This document shows, in pieces, positions 1 to 8,443 of a DNA stretch of 64,000 bases. Under the pieces are notes generated by a model. The model searched no databases. It was given only the letters and a program-made list of their open reading frames with translations, and was not told the DNA's origin. The position numbers and the translations under genes were made by a program. Origin of the DNA: Rhodococcus yunnanensis NBRC 103083. GTDB taxonomy: Bacteria; Actinomycetota; Actinomycetes; Mycobacteriales; Mycobacteriaceae. Numbering within the stretch: position 1 is the first letter of the stretch; each line of letters starts with the position of its first letter. The DNA is taken from positions 1 to 64,000 of the forward strand of contig NZ_BCXH01000004.1 of the NCBI RefSeq assembly GCF_001895005.1, given 5' to 3'.

Positions 1-269
1 AAGTCAAAATAACTACCCCCCGGTGCACACGAATGCTTCGGATCAAGGAGCACTCGGTAGGTGGGCTCATGGCGGGCCCTGCTGCCGCAAGTCGATCAGA
101 AAAGCGCTGTCTTACTACGGGCGTCGCGTTCATCCGAACAGACGACACCTCGGCATGTCCGCCACTGTGCGAGTTGCCTGCCGGGTAGCGTCCATTCAGT
201 CGGACTTGGACGGTCACGTTTTCGCCCGATACGCCGCAGTCGCAGCAGTCACGAATTTGGGAGTTCAAA
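1..269. other. Leading stretch without a supported gene
   Basis: I see no convincing coding region here; the short open frames overlap one another in different frames and have no recognisable motif. The last ~15 bases hold a GGGAG-type ribosome binding site for the gene that follows. Confidence 0.4.
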
Positions 270-1913
270 ATGGTGTCGTCTCGGCCGTTCTCGATCTACC
301 TCTTGAAAGATGGTTGGGACGCAAGCAATGCGCTGCGTCCCGACACCGTCTTGGAGGAAGTCGACGACGACGCGGCGACTCTGCCCGAGAACGCGGCACT
401 GTTTGTCCTTGACTCTCCTCCTCGGCCTCCATGGTGGAAGTCTTATTTCGCGATCGACGCAGACCTGACTCAGTCACTGAAGGGCGCGATTCTCTTTCTA
501 GAGGTTGACGAACGGGTGTTTGCAATAACTTTCGGTCATGTTGCGCACAACCTGGAAGACGCCAGTTATGAGTATGACTTTGGGCTGCGGACGTCGATGA
601 ACGCCCTTGATCCGGACAAGATCAAAAACACCGATGTGTTAGAGCCAGGTTCAGCACGTCGGCAGCGAACACAGCTGTCCGTTGACTCCGACATTGCCCT
701 TTTTGATTTCGACCGCGATGCTACAATTCTGAAATCTCTGACCGGAAAGGTGCGCAGCGACCTTAAGGATCTGATCAAGCACGCGACGGGTTCGGCGAAC
801 TTGAAGATTAGTTCGGCGGTCAAACCCCCCGACTTGCCCGATTTATGCGCGTCGGTATACGAGCTGTACTGCGGAGATCAGTACAAAGAGTCCTTTCCTG
901 AAATTCAGAATATAGCACCCATCAAGGATCCAACTCTAATCGGAAAACTTGACAAGGTCTTGATCGATCAAATGCGAGCGAAGTCTACCGATATCGAGCT
1001 TTCGATCCCGGAGATGATTGACTATGCGAGCAATACATATATTTCTTTCACCGGGGTAGGTTTAAGTAAAGTTTATGACGATCTATCGCTGGTATCGTAT
1101 CTTCAGTACTTGCAAGAGAACAAATTTTCTATAGACAAAATCGTAGTGGCTGATTTAAAGCATCAGACAGTTCACATGGTAGACCAGGAAGGCGGAAGTA
1201 ATTGGGGAAGGTTCTCGGTCTATAAGACAATCCTTTTTGACGCCAGCCTGCCACGTGACACATATGCTTACCACCTAATGGAGGGTGACTGGTACCGTAT
1301 CGAAGCTGACTATCTCAAGAAGCTGCGTGACTACCTCGACCCGATCTGTACCAGCGCTCCACTGCCGGATTGTGATAAGCATCGGGAGGACGAGTACAAC
1401 GAAATGGCCGCGGAGTCAGACGCGGATCTGCTGTGCTTGGATAAGACAAATATTTCCATACGAAAACAGGCGCAGGTTGAGCCTTGCGATTTGTTTAGGG
1501 TAGATGGTGATCGTGCGGTCCTTTATCACATCAAGATATCAACGCGCTCATCGAGCTTAAGTCACCTGTTCAATCAAGGTGCAAATTCCGTCGAGTTACT
1601 TCGTTCGGAAGGGAAAGCTCGTGAGAAGCTGATTGAGATCCTTGAAGGTAAGTCAGATGGACGCGCGCTTGGATTCGTAGACCCTGTGAATAGGAAGTCA
1701 TTTAAGGTCGTATTTGGGATAATCACGAGAAAGGATCCGTCTGGTATGTCTCGGAATTTGCCTCTCTTCTCGCGAATTAGTCTGATGCGAAATGTGAAGT
1801 ATCTGCGTTTGATGGACGCCGAAGTCGAGCTGCACTTCATCCCGGATGTTTCGGTAACCAGGGCGCCAAAGGTCAAGCCTAAAAAGCCGCGGAAGTCCAA
1901 AGTATCGAGCTGA
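270..1913 (+). CDS. TIGR04141/DUF6119-like sporadically distributed protein
   Basis: A 547-residue soluble protein with no signal peptide or membrane segment. The opening (FSIYLLKDG near residues 7-15), the length near 550 and the ending (residues ~430-520, with FGIITR and LPLFSRISL) fit the TIGR04141/DUF6119 family as I remember it. That family is patchily distributed and often lies beside mobile elements or restriction/defence genes; its biochemical role is not known to me. The C-terminal third (FRVDGDRAVLYHIKIS, LSHLFNQG) recalls the layout of a PD-(D/E)xK nuclease-like fold, but this is inference. The start is chosen for the GGGAG site 6 bases upstream. The gene is visibly more AT-rich than its neighbours (for example positions 890-1150), which suggests separate acquisition. 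It ends 116 bp before the end of the convergent integrase gene. A defence role is plausible but unproven. Confidence 0.6.
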   Translation: MVSSRPFSIYLLKDGWDASNALRPDTVLEEVDDDAATLPENAALFVLDSPPRPPWWKSYFAIDADLTQSLKGAILFLEVDERVFAITFGHVAHNLEDASYEYDFGLRTSMNALDPDKIKNTDVLEPGSARRQRTQLSVDSDIALFDFDRDATILKSLTGKVRSDLKDLIKHATGSANLKISSAVKPPDLPDLCASVYELYCGDQYKESFPEIQNIAPIKDPTLIGKLDKVLIDQMRAKSTDIELSIPEMIDYASNTYISFTGVGLSKVYDDLSLVSYLQYLQENKFSIDKIVVADLKHQTVHMVDQEGGSNWGRFSVYKTILFDASLPRDTYAYHLMEGDWYRIEADYLKKLRDYLDPICTSAPLPDCDKHREDEYNEMAAESDADLLCLDKTNISIRKQAQVEPCDLFRVDGDRAVLYHIKISTRSSSLSHLFNQGANSVELLRSEGKAREKLIEILEGKSDGRALGFVDPVNRKSFKVVFGIITRKDPSGMSRNLPLFSRISLMRNVKYLRLMDAEVELHFIPDVSVTRAPKVKPKKPRKSKVSS

Positions 1914-2029
1914 ATTTGAGCCGGCGAAGCCTTGGATCTTTTGTAAATGCTGTTTTCGGGACGCACCCTGGTGGTGGCCAGTCTGTGGTGACGGTTGACC
2001 TTTGCAACTAGAGTTGCGCGGTGCCTTCC

Positions 2030-3229
2030 TTACTTGAAACTGCTTGCAGCTTCCAACAACGCGTCTTCCTGTGAGTGCGTGTAGACGCTCAATGTGAACG
2101 CAGCCGAAGCATGCCCTAGCCATGCAGCGATCACAGCAATTGGAATGCCCTGCAGATGCATCAAAGTTGCGCATGTGTGCCGCGCGTCGTGCAAGCGAAC
2201 GTGTCTTAGCTCTGCTGACTCCAAAATCTTCCGCCAGCGAAACGTCAGCAGGTTTGGATGGACCGGTTGTCCGCTGGGGAGCCGGACGACGTATGCCGTC
2301 TCTTCATAGTACTCGCCGAGTAGCAGCTTCTCCTTTGCCTGCTGTGCCTTCGCCACACGTAGCGCCGCGTCCAACGGCTTAGAGATCGGCAGTGTCCGCC
2401 GGGACTTCTTCGTCTTCGGCGGACCCTCGACGATGGTCTTGCCAACCGCGATTCGCGTGTTCTTGACCTTGAGCTTGCCCTTGTCCAGATCAACGTCTTG
2501 CCAACGCAGTCCCGCGATCTCCCCTCGTCGCATGCCGTGCATCGCCAACTGCCAAGCCTGCGATAGCGGTTCGCGCGCGACATGTTTCATTAGCTTGTCG
2601 ACTTCGAGCTTCGAGAGGGTCTGCATCTCTGTTGTCTCGGCAGCAAGCCGTTCCACCAGCGCACCGACATTGCGGACGACGTTTCCCTGTGCCATCTGAT
2701 CCTGCAGAATCGCCGTCAGCAGACTGAGCATGTAGTTCACCGTCCGAGGCGCCCAGGGCTTCCTGGGCCGGCCACTGGGCGACGGCAGCCCACCCTTCCT
2801 CAGGTTCCGCACCAGCGATTCGATATTGGGCTTTGTGAGTTTCTGGACTGGGATCTGCCCGAGCTCGGAAACGACTGGCTGCAGGTTCGTTCGGTGTCCG
2901 TGCAGCGACGACGGTTTCAGGCGATGCTTTGACTCGAGCCAGTACTCGATTGTCTTCTCAACGGTCAGGGCGGAGGAATGGATGTACAGCCCGTTGTTGA
3001 CCGAGTTCAGCGTCGCAGCGAGTGCGGCGCGTGCTTCCTGTTCGGTCGAGTACCGCCGTCGGCTCTGTGTACGACGTGTCGTTGTCTTTGGTGTCCCGTT
3101 CTCATCGATCCTGACGTCTGTCCGAGTGCCCGTGTCGACAGTCACCTCGTAGCGGGTAAGGCCGCGGTGCGTCTTCCTGTCTCGGACAGTGATCTTGCGG
3201 ATCTGAGGTGGGAGTTGCTGCCTAGGCAT
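2030..3229 (-). CDS. int: Tyrosine site-specific recombinase (integrase)
   Basis: A 399-residue phage/ICE-type integrase. An N-terminal arm-binding/AP2-like segment (residues ~15-75, with RRRYSTEQEARAAL) is followed by a SAM-like core-binding domain (~85-185) and a catalytic domain. Catalytic residues visible are the first Arg in GMRRGEIAGLRW, the box HDARHTCATLM (HxxR), the second His in WLGHAS and the nucleophile Tyr in SVYTHS near the C-terminus. Length and layout are normal and nothing looks broken. It overlaps the small upstream gene by 8 bp, so it is probably the last gene of the minus-strand operon. Integrases of this type excise and integrate an element at an att site, usually a tRNA gene, but I see no tRNA or clear att repeat in the 116-bp gap downstream. 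Confidence 0.93.
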   Translation of the reverse strand: MPRQQLPPQIRKITVRDRKTHRGLTRYEVTVDTGTRTDVRIDENGTPKTTTRRTQSRRRYSTEQEARAALAATLNSVNNGLYIHSSALTVEKTIEYWLESKHRLKPSSLHGHRTNLQPVVSELGQIPVQKLTKPNIESLVRNLRKGGLPSPSGRPRKPWAPRTVNYMLSLLTAILQDQMAQGNVVRNVGALVERLAAETTEMQTLSKLEVDKLMKHVAREPLSQAWQLAMHGMRRGEIAGLRWQDVDLDKGKLKVKNTRIAVGKTIVEGPPKTKKSRRTLPISKPLDAALRVAKAQQAKEKLLLGEYYEETAYVVRLPSGQPVHPNLLTFRWRKILESAELRHVRLHDARHTCATLMHLQGIPIAVIAAWLGHASAAFTLSVYTHSQEDALLEAASSFK

Positions 3230-3392
3230 CGGGTACCTCGGTGCCCACGTTCATGTCCAGCTCGGTCATCTGGCGGAAGAGGTCTTCTGCGCGATTCCTC
3301 GCGTCCTCGTAGGCCATCTGCATCGTTTCGATGTGGTCCGCAGTTTCCTTCTTGGACAGTCCGCTTCGAAGCTGCGAACGGGCCCTCCTCAT
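3222..3392 (-). CDS. Small hypothetical protein upstream of integrase
   Basis: A 56-residue charged protein, largely predicted helix (residues ~15-45 rich in E, A, R, M). I do not recognise a family. The start at 3392 is chosen because its ATG overlaps the stop of the preceding membrane-protein gene as ATGA; a longer reading from 3464 would run through that gene. The end overlaps the integrase start by 8 bp. This tight coupling on both sides supports a real gene, perhaps an accessory (excisionase-sized) factor, but it has no recognisable winged-helix motif, so that role is only a guess. Confidence 0.55.
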   Translation of the reverse strand: MRRARSQLRSGLSKKETADHIETMQMAYEDARNRAEDLFRQMTELDMNVGTEVPDA

Positions 3393-3574
3393 CGTGGTGA
3401 GGGCATGAAGAGCCACACGGCGACTCCTGCAGTCAAGAGAAGTACGACGGCCACGACGGCGCAAACGGTGAGACGGCGTATCAGCTGGTCCCGCCGGTCC
3501 GTGGCTTTCGACGCATGGCTGACGAGTACGGGGTCGGCGGTGTCTTCGCCGATGTTGCGGTAATCGGTTCCCAT
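3389..3574 (-). CDS. Small single-pass membrane protein
   Basis: A 61-residue protein with a soluble N-terminal half and one membrane helix (residues ~36-56, LTVCAVVAVVLLLTAGVAVW), ending in a very short tail. The ATG at 3574 has AAGGAG seven bases upstream, which fixes the start; a longer frame to 3697 is unlikely. It lies between the 2-TM protein gene and the small integrase-linked gene in the same operon. I cannot assign a function. Size and position fit the small envelope proteins often found in actinobacterial conjugation clusters. Confidence 0.65.
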   Translation of the reverse strand: MGTDYRNIGEDTADPVLVSHASKATDRRDQLIRRLTVCAVVAVVLLLTAGVAVWLFMPSPR

Positions 3575-3638
3575 GTGGACTCCTTCATTGGGCGGCTCAG
3601 CCGCTCGTTGATGTCGTTGATCGACAGAAGATTTGGAG

Positions 3639-4034
3639 TCAGCCTCCGACGAGGAAGAGAACGGCGCCGATGATGACGGATGCTCCAGCGACGGCACCTA
3701 GGGCCATCAGTGAAAGCCGGAAGTCCTCGCTGGCCTCGGAGAGATCGGAGGACACTCCTCGGCCGCGTGACTTCTTGGCCTTGAGGGCTGAGGTGATCAC
3801 CCAAATCGAAATGACGACAAGGCATCCGCCCCAGATCGCGGCGACGACGCGTTTCCAGGTCGAATTGAGGGCGGGTCCGAGTAGTCCGACATCAGGGTTG
3901 ATGTTGTCCAGTGGATTCGGAATCGTTTGTGCGTGAGCAACTCCCGTCGCTGCAAGGGTGATAGCTGTGGTGAGCACACCGGTTTCGAGTATCCGGCGTC
4001 GTGTATTGGTGGTCCGCTGCTGTGTGGGTGTCAT
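3639..4034 (-). CDS. Signal-peptide protein with two membrane helices (pilin/TrbC-like topology)
   Basis: A 131-residue protein with an N-terminal signal peptide (residues ~13-35, cleavage likely after AHA) and two hydrophobic helices (~62-84 and ~107-131) separated by a basic, charged loop (KAKKSRGRG). The start at 4034 is set by AAAGGAG upstream. Signal peptide plus two helices at about 130 residues is the topology of VirB2/TrbC-type conjugation pilins. The similarity is topological, and no diagnostic motif is visible, so the assignment is tentative. It sits directly downstream of the lipoprotein and wall-hydrolase genes. Confidence 0.6.
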   Translation of the reverse strand: MTPTQQRTTNTRRRILETGVLTTAITLAATGVAHAQTIPNPLDNINPDVGLLGPALNSTWKRVVAAIWGGCLVVISIWVITSALKAKKSRGRGVSSDLSEASEDFRLSLMALGAVAGASVIIGAVLFLVGG

Positions 4035-4081
4035 GGCCGTTGCTCCTTTCGTGCTGTGGTGATGCGTCGGATGCGTGAAGG

Positions 4082-4675
4082 TCATTTGTTCTGAATGCGG
4101 CTCACCTCCCACCCGTCGGTACCGCGGCGGAGGATGACGGCGACGACGGATTGATTGACAGGCACGTCGTCGATGGTCTGGCTGACGCGGTATGCGCGAT
4201 TGGCAACCTCGTCGGTCTGAGGCGGAGTGGGCTCGTCGTCGCGCGTGATAGTCGGGACGAGCACCGAGCCCGCTGCTGCCCAGCGCAGCCACTGCGCGCC
4301 CGGGCTGGATTTTGCTGTGGTCGAGGTGATCTCGCGGGCGTAGTTGACGGTGAGTAGCGGAGCGGCGCGGGCGGCCGCGTCGTTCGGGCCGGCGTCAGCA
4401 CCAGTGTTCCACGTGAACCATATCGTCAAGGCGGCGATTGCTACGAGGTCGGGATCTGCGCGATCCACTGGTGCAGCCACTTTCGGTAGAGCGGTTGCGG
4501 CTCGCGGGGGAGTGCGGATTGGGTCGCTGACGTCGGGTGAGACCGATCCCGGGTTCCATTGCTGCGCTGTGAAGTTCGACGAGTCGTGCTCATCGGGTGA
4601 CTGACTGTTCGTGCATCCGGAGAGAATCGTTGCGGCCAGCAGCACTACAGCTGTGGCGGTGTGGGTGCGGTTCAT
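4082..4675 (-). CDS. Lipoprotein with VirB8/NTF2-like domain
   Basis: A 197-residue exported lipoprotein. The lipobox LSGC (Cys about residue 21) follows a short hydrophobic signal. Residues ~70-197 have the look of an NTF2/VirB8/TcpC-type fold: an alpha-helical stretch with FTWNTGADAG, a middle strand region (LRWAAAGSVLVPTI) and a final strand GWEVSRIQNK. Such proteins form periplasmic or wall-side parts of conjugation channels; the family call is from pattern only. The start overlaps the stop of the upstream wall-hydrolase gene as ATGA, so the two are translationally coupled. Confidence 0.65.
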   Translation of the reverse strand: MNRTHTATAVVLLAATILSGCTNSQSPDEHDSSNFTAQQWNPGSVSPDVSDPIRTPPRAATALPKVAAPVDRADPDLVAIAALTIWFTWNTGADAGPNDAAARAAPLLTVNYAREITSTTAKSSPGAQWLRWAAAGSVLVPTITRDDEPTPPQTDEVANRAYRVSQTIDDVPVNQSVVAVILRRGTDGWEVSRIQNK

Positions 4676-6348
4676 CCGAACCTCCGTGCTGTCAGGCCGC
4701 TGGTGGGCGGGGTCCAGTCCGAGACTTTGACGACGTCGCCGGACTGTGGGGCCTCAACGACGTGGTTGTTGCCGAGCCAGATGAAGATGTGCCCGGAGTG
4801 CGGTTGGATGATGTCGCCGGGCTGCAGGTCCGCAGCTGTACCGATGACGCGGCCGCGGGGGTCGGCGATCTGTGCCGAATCCTGATGTGGGAGAACGATT
4901 GCACCTCCGGAGGCTTGGGCGACTGCGTGGAGCACGAGTCCGGAGCAGTCGAAGCCGACCCTGTCGAAGTCGCCGATCATGTCGGCGCGCCCGCCGCCGT
5001 CGCTGACACCTTTGGTGGGCCCGTTTCGATCGCCTCCGCCCCAGGCGTAGGTGGTGCCGAGCCAGCGCATCGCCGCAGTGACGACATTGGCGCCGAACGG
5101 CCCATCGGGCACCAGGCCGGGTCCGGCGTTCGGGATAACGAGCGCGAACTTTTCGGTCGCCGTCTTCGGGATCTTCGCGACATAGTCGAGGGTCTCGGCG
5201 TTCTGGCACACCTGGCCCCCAGCAAGCGTTGCACCAGGTCCGCAGTTGTACATCGACAGATACAGCTCGGTCAAATCTCCGTGCAGCTTTCCCGACGTGA
5301 GGCCGTCTTTCGCGATCTGGGCGAGTTCGCAGTCGTAGGAGGCTTGGGTCATCACCGCGTCGGCGATGCTGCGGGTGTCCTTGTGGCCGTCACCGTCGCC
5401 GTCGACTGCTTTCGCGGCCCAGGTGCCGGGCATGAACTGAGCTGGCCCGTCTGCGCCGGACGAGGCGTTGCTGGCTTGGATGTTGAAGCCGCTTTCCTGT
5501 TCGAGCTGCGCGGCGACAATAGGGGCGGTGACTTCTGCGCACACGCTACCGCCCTTGACGATCCACGGTTCGAACTCCGCCGGCACTGATCCTGGTCGTA
5601 GTCCGGTGGCGCCGACGGGTTGACCGCAGCCGGGCTTGGTCGCGGCGGCGAGTTGGACGTTGCGGCTCGATGCCCGCTTGGCAGTGGTGGTTTCGGCGGA
5701 CGACGGCCCGGCGGCGAGGGTGTCGGTGTCGCCCGAGGGCGTATTCGCTCCGGATGCAGCAAGCCAGCCGACGGGATCGACAGGGTCCGATCCTGATGCG
5801 AGTCGGGTACCGGGCCAGACCTCGAAGTGGAGGTGCGGACCAGTGGATTGACCTGCGTTGCCGACCACGCCGATCGGATCCCCAGCAGCGACGGTCTGCC
5901 CCTCGCTGACGTCGATGCCGTCGTCGTTCATGTGCCCGTACACGGTGGAGACCGACTGGCCGTCGACGACGCTGTCGATGATGATCCAGTTGCCGAAGCC
6001 GTCGGCCGGCCCGGCCTTGACCACGGTGCCATCGGTGGCCGCGTAGATCGGCGTTCCGATCGGGGCCGAGTAGTCCTGCCCTTGGTGGCCTTCCTGCGCG
6101 CCGGTGACCGGGTGGGTTCGGGGTCCGAACGGGCTCGTCGCCTGATAGCTGCCTTCACTCAGCGGCAGCACAACCGTGCCTGAATGCGGAGCCGTACCGG
6201 GTGTGCTTGGCAGGCAGGTGCCTTCGTCGTCCTCGGGCTTCCGGTCGCCGGACAGAACACCGAACATGGCGAACGCTGTGAGAGCAGCAATAAGCACAGC
6301 GGTCACTGCACCTGCTGCCTTCCCACCGCTAGAGCCATGTTCTGCCAT
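4672..6348 (-). CDS. Multidomain cell-wall hydrolase: M23 peptidase, lytic transglycosylase, NlpC/P60
   Basis: A 558-residue secreted or membrane-anchored peptidoglycan hydrolase. After one N-terminal membrane helix (residues ~10-35) come an M23 metallopeptidase domain (~60-190; HQGQDYSAP and GPHLHFEVW give the zinc ligands), a soluble lytic transglycosylase domain (~245-410; catalytic Glu in QLEQESGF, then GPAQFMPGTW) and an NlpC/P60 endopeptidase (~425-558; Cys in FDCSGLV, His in HSGHIFIW). Three different bond-cutting activities in one chain is typical of conjugation or plasmid-encoded wall-remodelling enzymes of Gram-positive bacteria. The start at 6348 is chosen because the sequence upstream reads as unrelated low-complexity residues, while GGAAGGA precedes this ATG. 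The role is inferred to be opening the wall for DNA transfer. Confidence 0.88.
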   Translation of the reverse strand: MAEHGSSGGKAAGAVTAVLIAALTAFAMFGVLSGDRKPEDDEGTCLPSTPGTAPHSGTVVLPLSEGSYQATSPFGPRTHPVTGAQEGHQGQDYSAPIGTPIYAATDGTVVKAGPADGFGNWIIIDSVVDGQSVSTVYGHMNDDGIDVSEGQTVAAGDPIGVVGNAGQSTGPHLHFEVWPGTRLASGSDPVDPVGWLAASGANTPSGDTDTLAAGPSSAETTTAKRASSRNVQLAAATKPGCGQPVGATGLRPGSVPAEFEPWIVKGGSVCAEVTAPIVAAQLEQESGFNIQASNASSGADGPAQFMPGTWAAKAVDGDGDGHKDTRSIADAVMTQASYDCELAQIAKDGLTSGKLHGDLTELYLSMYNCGPGATLAGGQVCQNAETLDYVAKIPKTATEKFALVIPNAGPGLVPDGPFGANVVTAAMRWLGTTYAWGGGDRNGPTKGVSDGGGRADMIGDFDRVGFDCSGLVLHAVAQASGGAIVLPHQDSAQIADPRGRVIGTAADLQPGDIIQPHSGHIFIWLGNNHVVEAPQSGDVVKVSDWTPPTSGLTARRFG

Positions 6349-6406
6349 CGCTGCCTGTCCTTCCTGAGTGAGGTTGATCGACGCTGGTTTGGGTGCCGAG
6401 TGCTGT

Positions 6407-8443
6407 TCAGCCGCCGATCTTTTGGGTGAAGAAGTCGATGAGCCATTGCAGGGCGCTGCGGCCGGTGGAATCGACTTGGTAGTCGTTGTAGGACTGGTGC
6501 GCTCCGGAGGCGAAGAAGGAGGCTGCATCGATGCCAGCCCCGACGAGTTGGGTCAGGTCGCTCGCGCCCGGGGAGGATGCCAACGCTCCGAGAGAGCCTG
6601 CGAGACCGGCGAAGTCGCCGCTCGAAGCCTGGCGGCCGATGGCGTCGGACTGATCGATCGCCTGACTCGGCACGCCGAGTTGGTCGACGCTGGTCTTGTC
6701 GCCTTGGCCGGAGATCACACCGACAGCGACGGAGGCGAGATCAAGTCCGACTGGAAGCAGTTCGGTTGCGGCAGCCAGGTTGCCGGTCTCGAGGATCTTC
6801 CATCCGACTTCCTGGATGGCGCCGACGTCGTTGGCGAGGCGGATGAGATCGACATTGCCGAGTAGGCCGAGGGCGAGCGAAGCGATCTGTGCCGTTCCCG
6901 ACGGGTCGGGAATCATCGCGACCAACCCGGACAGCATGTGCAGGTCAATACCAGCGGCCATCTTCACGATCGGCGCAAACTGATTGTTCAGCTCACCTGC
7001 GATCTGATGTGCGGACTGGACGTCGAGGGCGGCAACTTTCTGTGGCAGGACGATCAGGTTGTCGACGATCCCCTGGTAGTCGGGCGTCGAGAAGCCGGTT
7101 GCGACATTGACGATCTGGTCGACGACGGTCTTCGGCTTGAGCAACGAGAGGACGCGCGATGCTAACGCGAGGGCATCCGGTTCGACTGTCTGCAATGGTG
7201 CGATCTGGTTGCCCAAAGTGGCGGCTGAGTCTGCGAGTCCGGAGGTGGTGCCGGTGCCGCCGAGGATCGACGACGCCGAATTGGCGATCGTTCCAGCAGT
7301 ACGAATGGTCGACGGCATGTCGATCCGATCGAGTGTGTTGAGCACGTCAGCGGTCTGCTTCTCGGGTGTGCCGTCGGCGGCGGAGTCGAGCGAGGAGCGG
7401 ATGCCGGGGTTAGTAGAGATCAGCGATTGGATGTCGGCGACCGGGGCCAGGGTGTTCGTCAGCGAGGTTGCCGAGGCTTCGACGCCGGCGACCTGAGACT
7501 GGGACCGGTTCGCGCCGATGGTGTCCGGCAGCGCCCCGATCCGCTCGATCAACGAGTGGACCGTGCTGCCTGCACCCGCGAGATCGACGCGGGAGAAGTC
7601 CGAGACCAGCGAGGACCCGAAATCGCGTGCAGACGCGTTTTCGACAGCACCGGTCGTACTGGCCGTCACCCCACCCTGCGCGTTCGCGCCGTTCGACAAC
7701 GGCGCCGACGTCCCTGTTGTGACCGCGTCGTCAGGAGGGTTGGCGAGGACCTTGCCTAGACCGGCGAGCAGGCCGTCGCTACCTGCGTTGGTCGAGCAGT
7801 ACAGATCGGTCGGGGCGCAGAGCTGCCGCACGAGCGGGGCGAGGGACCCGAAGCCTTCGGGTCGGACACCGCCGATTCCTTGGCCGTCGACCTTCGGGCC
7901 GACAAGGGTGCCGCCGGCAGTTCCTTGGTGCGGGTCGGCCACCAGTCCGACGCCAAGGACCCTGGCGGCAGGAATGACTCCGCGGCCGTTGCCGATCGCG
8001 GCCGCGACATCTCCGGCTGCGTCCGCGCCTTGGGAGTAGCCGGCGAGGAGAAACTTCGACGTCGAGCAGGCGGAGGTGAGGATGTTGTTGATCGTGTCGA
8101 TGCCAGTCTGCTTGCTGTCGGCATAGGTGCGACCCTGGTCGAACGCCGACGCCGAGTAGGCAGGGTAGAGCACGTCGATCTGATTGCCGTACTTAGCCTT
8201 CAGGGCGTCGCCGACCGTCTCGAGCATCCCCACCGGAACGGTCGGATTCGCGGTAGCGGTGGTCTCCCAGGTGCCTGGCGTCATGATTGCGACGTACTTC
8301 GCGCAGGCAGACGTTCCGGTCTGTGACGGGACGGCCTGGGCGGGTGGTGCCAGTGCAGCGGCGACTGTGGTCGTGACCGCGACAGCGACCAACCCTTTGA
8401 CCAGGCGTCTTTTCAGCAAGCTGAACGAGAAGTCTCGCGTCAC
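6407..8443 (-). CDS. Secreted cutinase/PE-PPE-type alpha/beta hydrolase with long C-terminal region
   Basis: A 678-residue exported protein. The signal peptide spans residues 1-37 (cleavage after AQA). The alpha/beta-hydrolase part (residues ~45-250) has the nucleophile elbow GYSQG (Ser137), a likely acid in GLVADP, and a likely His in HQSYNDY near residue 648, next to the C-terminus. The ~400 residues between are Ala/Ser/Asp-rich helices without a recognised domain; this places the triad histidine far from the nucleophile, as in PE-PPE-domain proteins of mycolic-acid bacteria. The GTG start overlaps the upstream ATPase stop (GTGA) and has GGAGG in front. In mycolata plasmids such hydrolases often accompany conjugation genes; the substrate (envelope lipid ester?) is unknown. 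Confidence 0.8.
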   Translation of the reverse strand: MTRDFSFSLLKRRLVKGLVAVAVTTTVAAALAPPAQAVPSQTGTSACAKYVAIMTPGTWETTATANPTVPVGMLETVGDALKAKYGNQIDVLYPAYSASAFDQGRTYADSKQTGIDTINNILTSACSTSKFLLAGYSQGADAAGDVAAAIGNGRGVIPAARVLGVGLVADPHQGTAGGTLVGPKVDGQGIGGVRPEGFGSLAPLVRQLCAPTDLYCSTNAGSDGLLAGLGKVLANPPDDAVTTGTSAPLSNGANAQGGVTASTTGAVENASARDFGSSLVSDFSRVDLAGAGSTVHSLIERIGALPDTIGANRSQSQVAGVEASATSLTNTLAPVADIQSLISTNPGIRSSLDSAADGTPEKQTADVLNTLDRIDMPSTIRTAGTIANSASSILGGTGTTSGLADSAATLGNQIAPLQTVEPDALALASRVLSLLKPKTVVDQIVNVATGFSTPDYQGIVDNLIVLPQKVAALDVQSAHQIAGELNNQFAPIVKMAAGIDLHMLSGLVAMIPDPSGTAQIASLALGLLGNVDLIRLANDVGAIQEVGWKILETGNLAAATELLPVGLDLASVAVGVISGQGDKTSVDQLGVPSQAIDQSDAIGRQASSGDFAGLAGSLGALASSPGASDLTQLVGAGIDAASFFASGAHQSYNDYQVDSTGRSALQWLIDFFTQKIGG

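Noticed and set aside
4597..5589. Plus-strand frame of 330 codons opposite the wall-hydrolase gene
   Set aside because: Antisense to a gene with three intact catalytic domains; no start signal or domain of its own.
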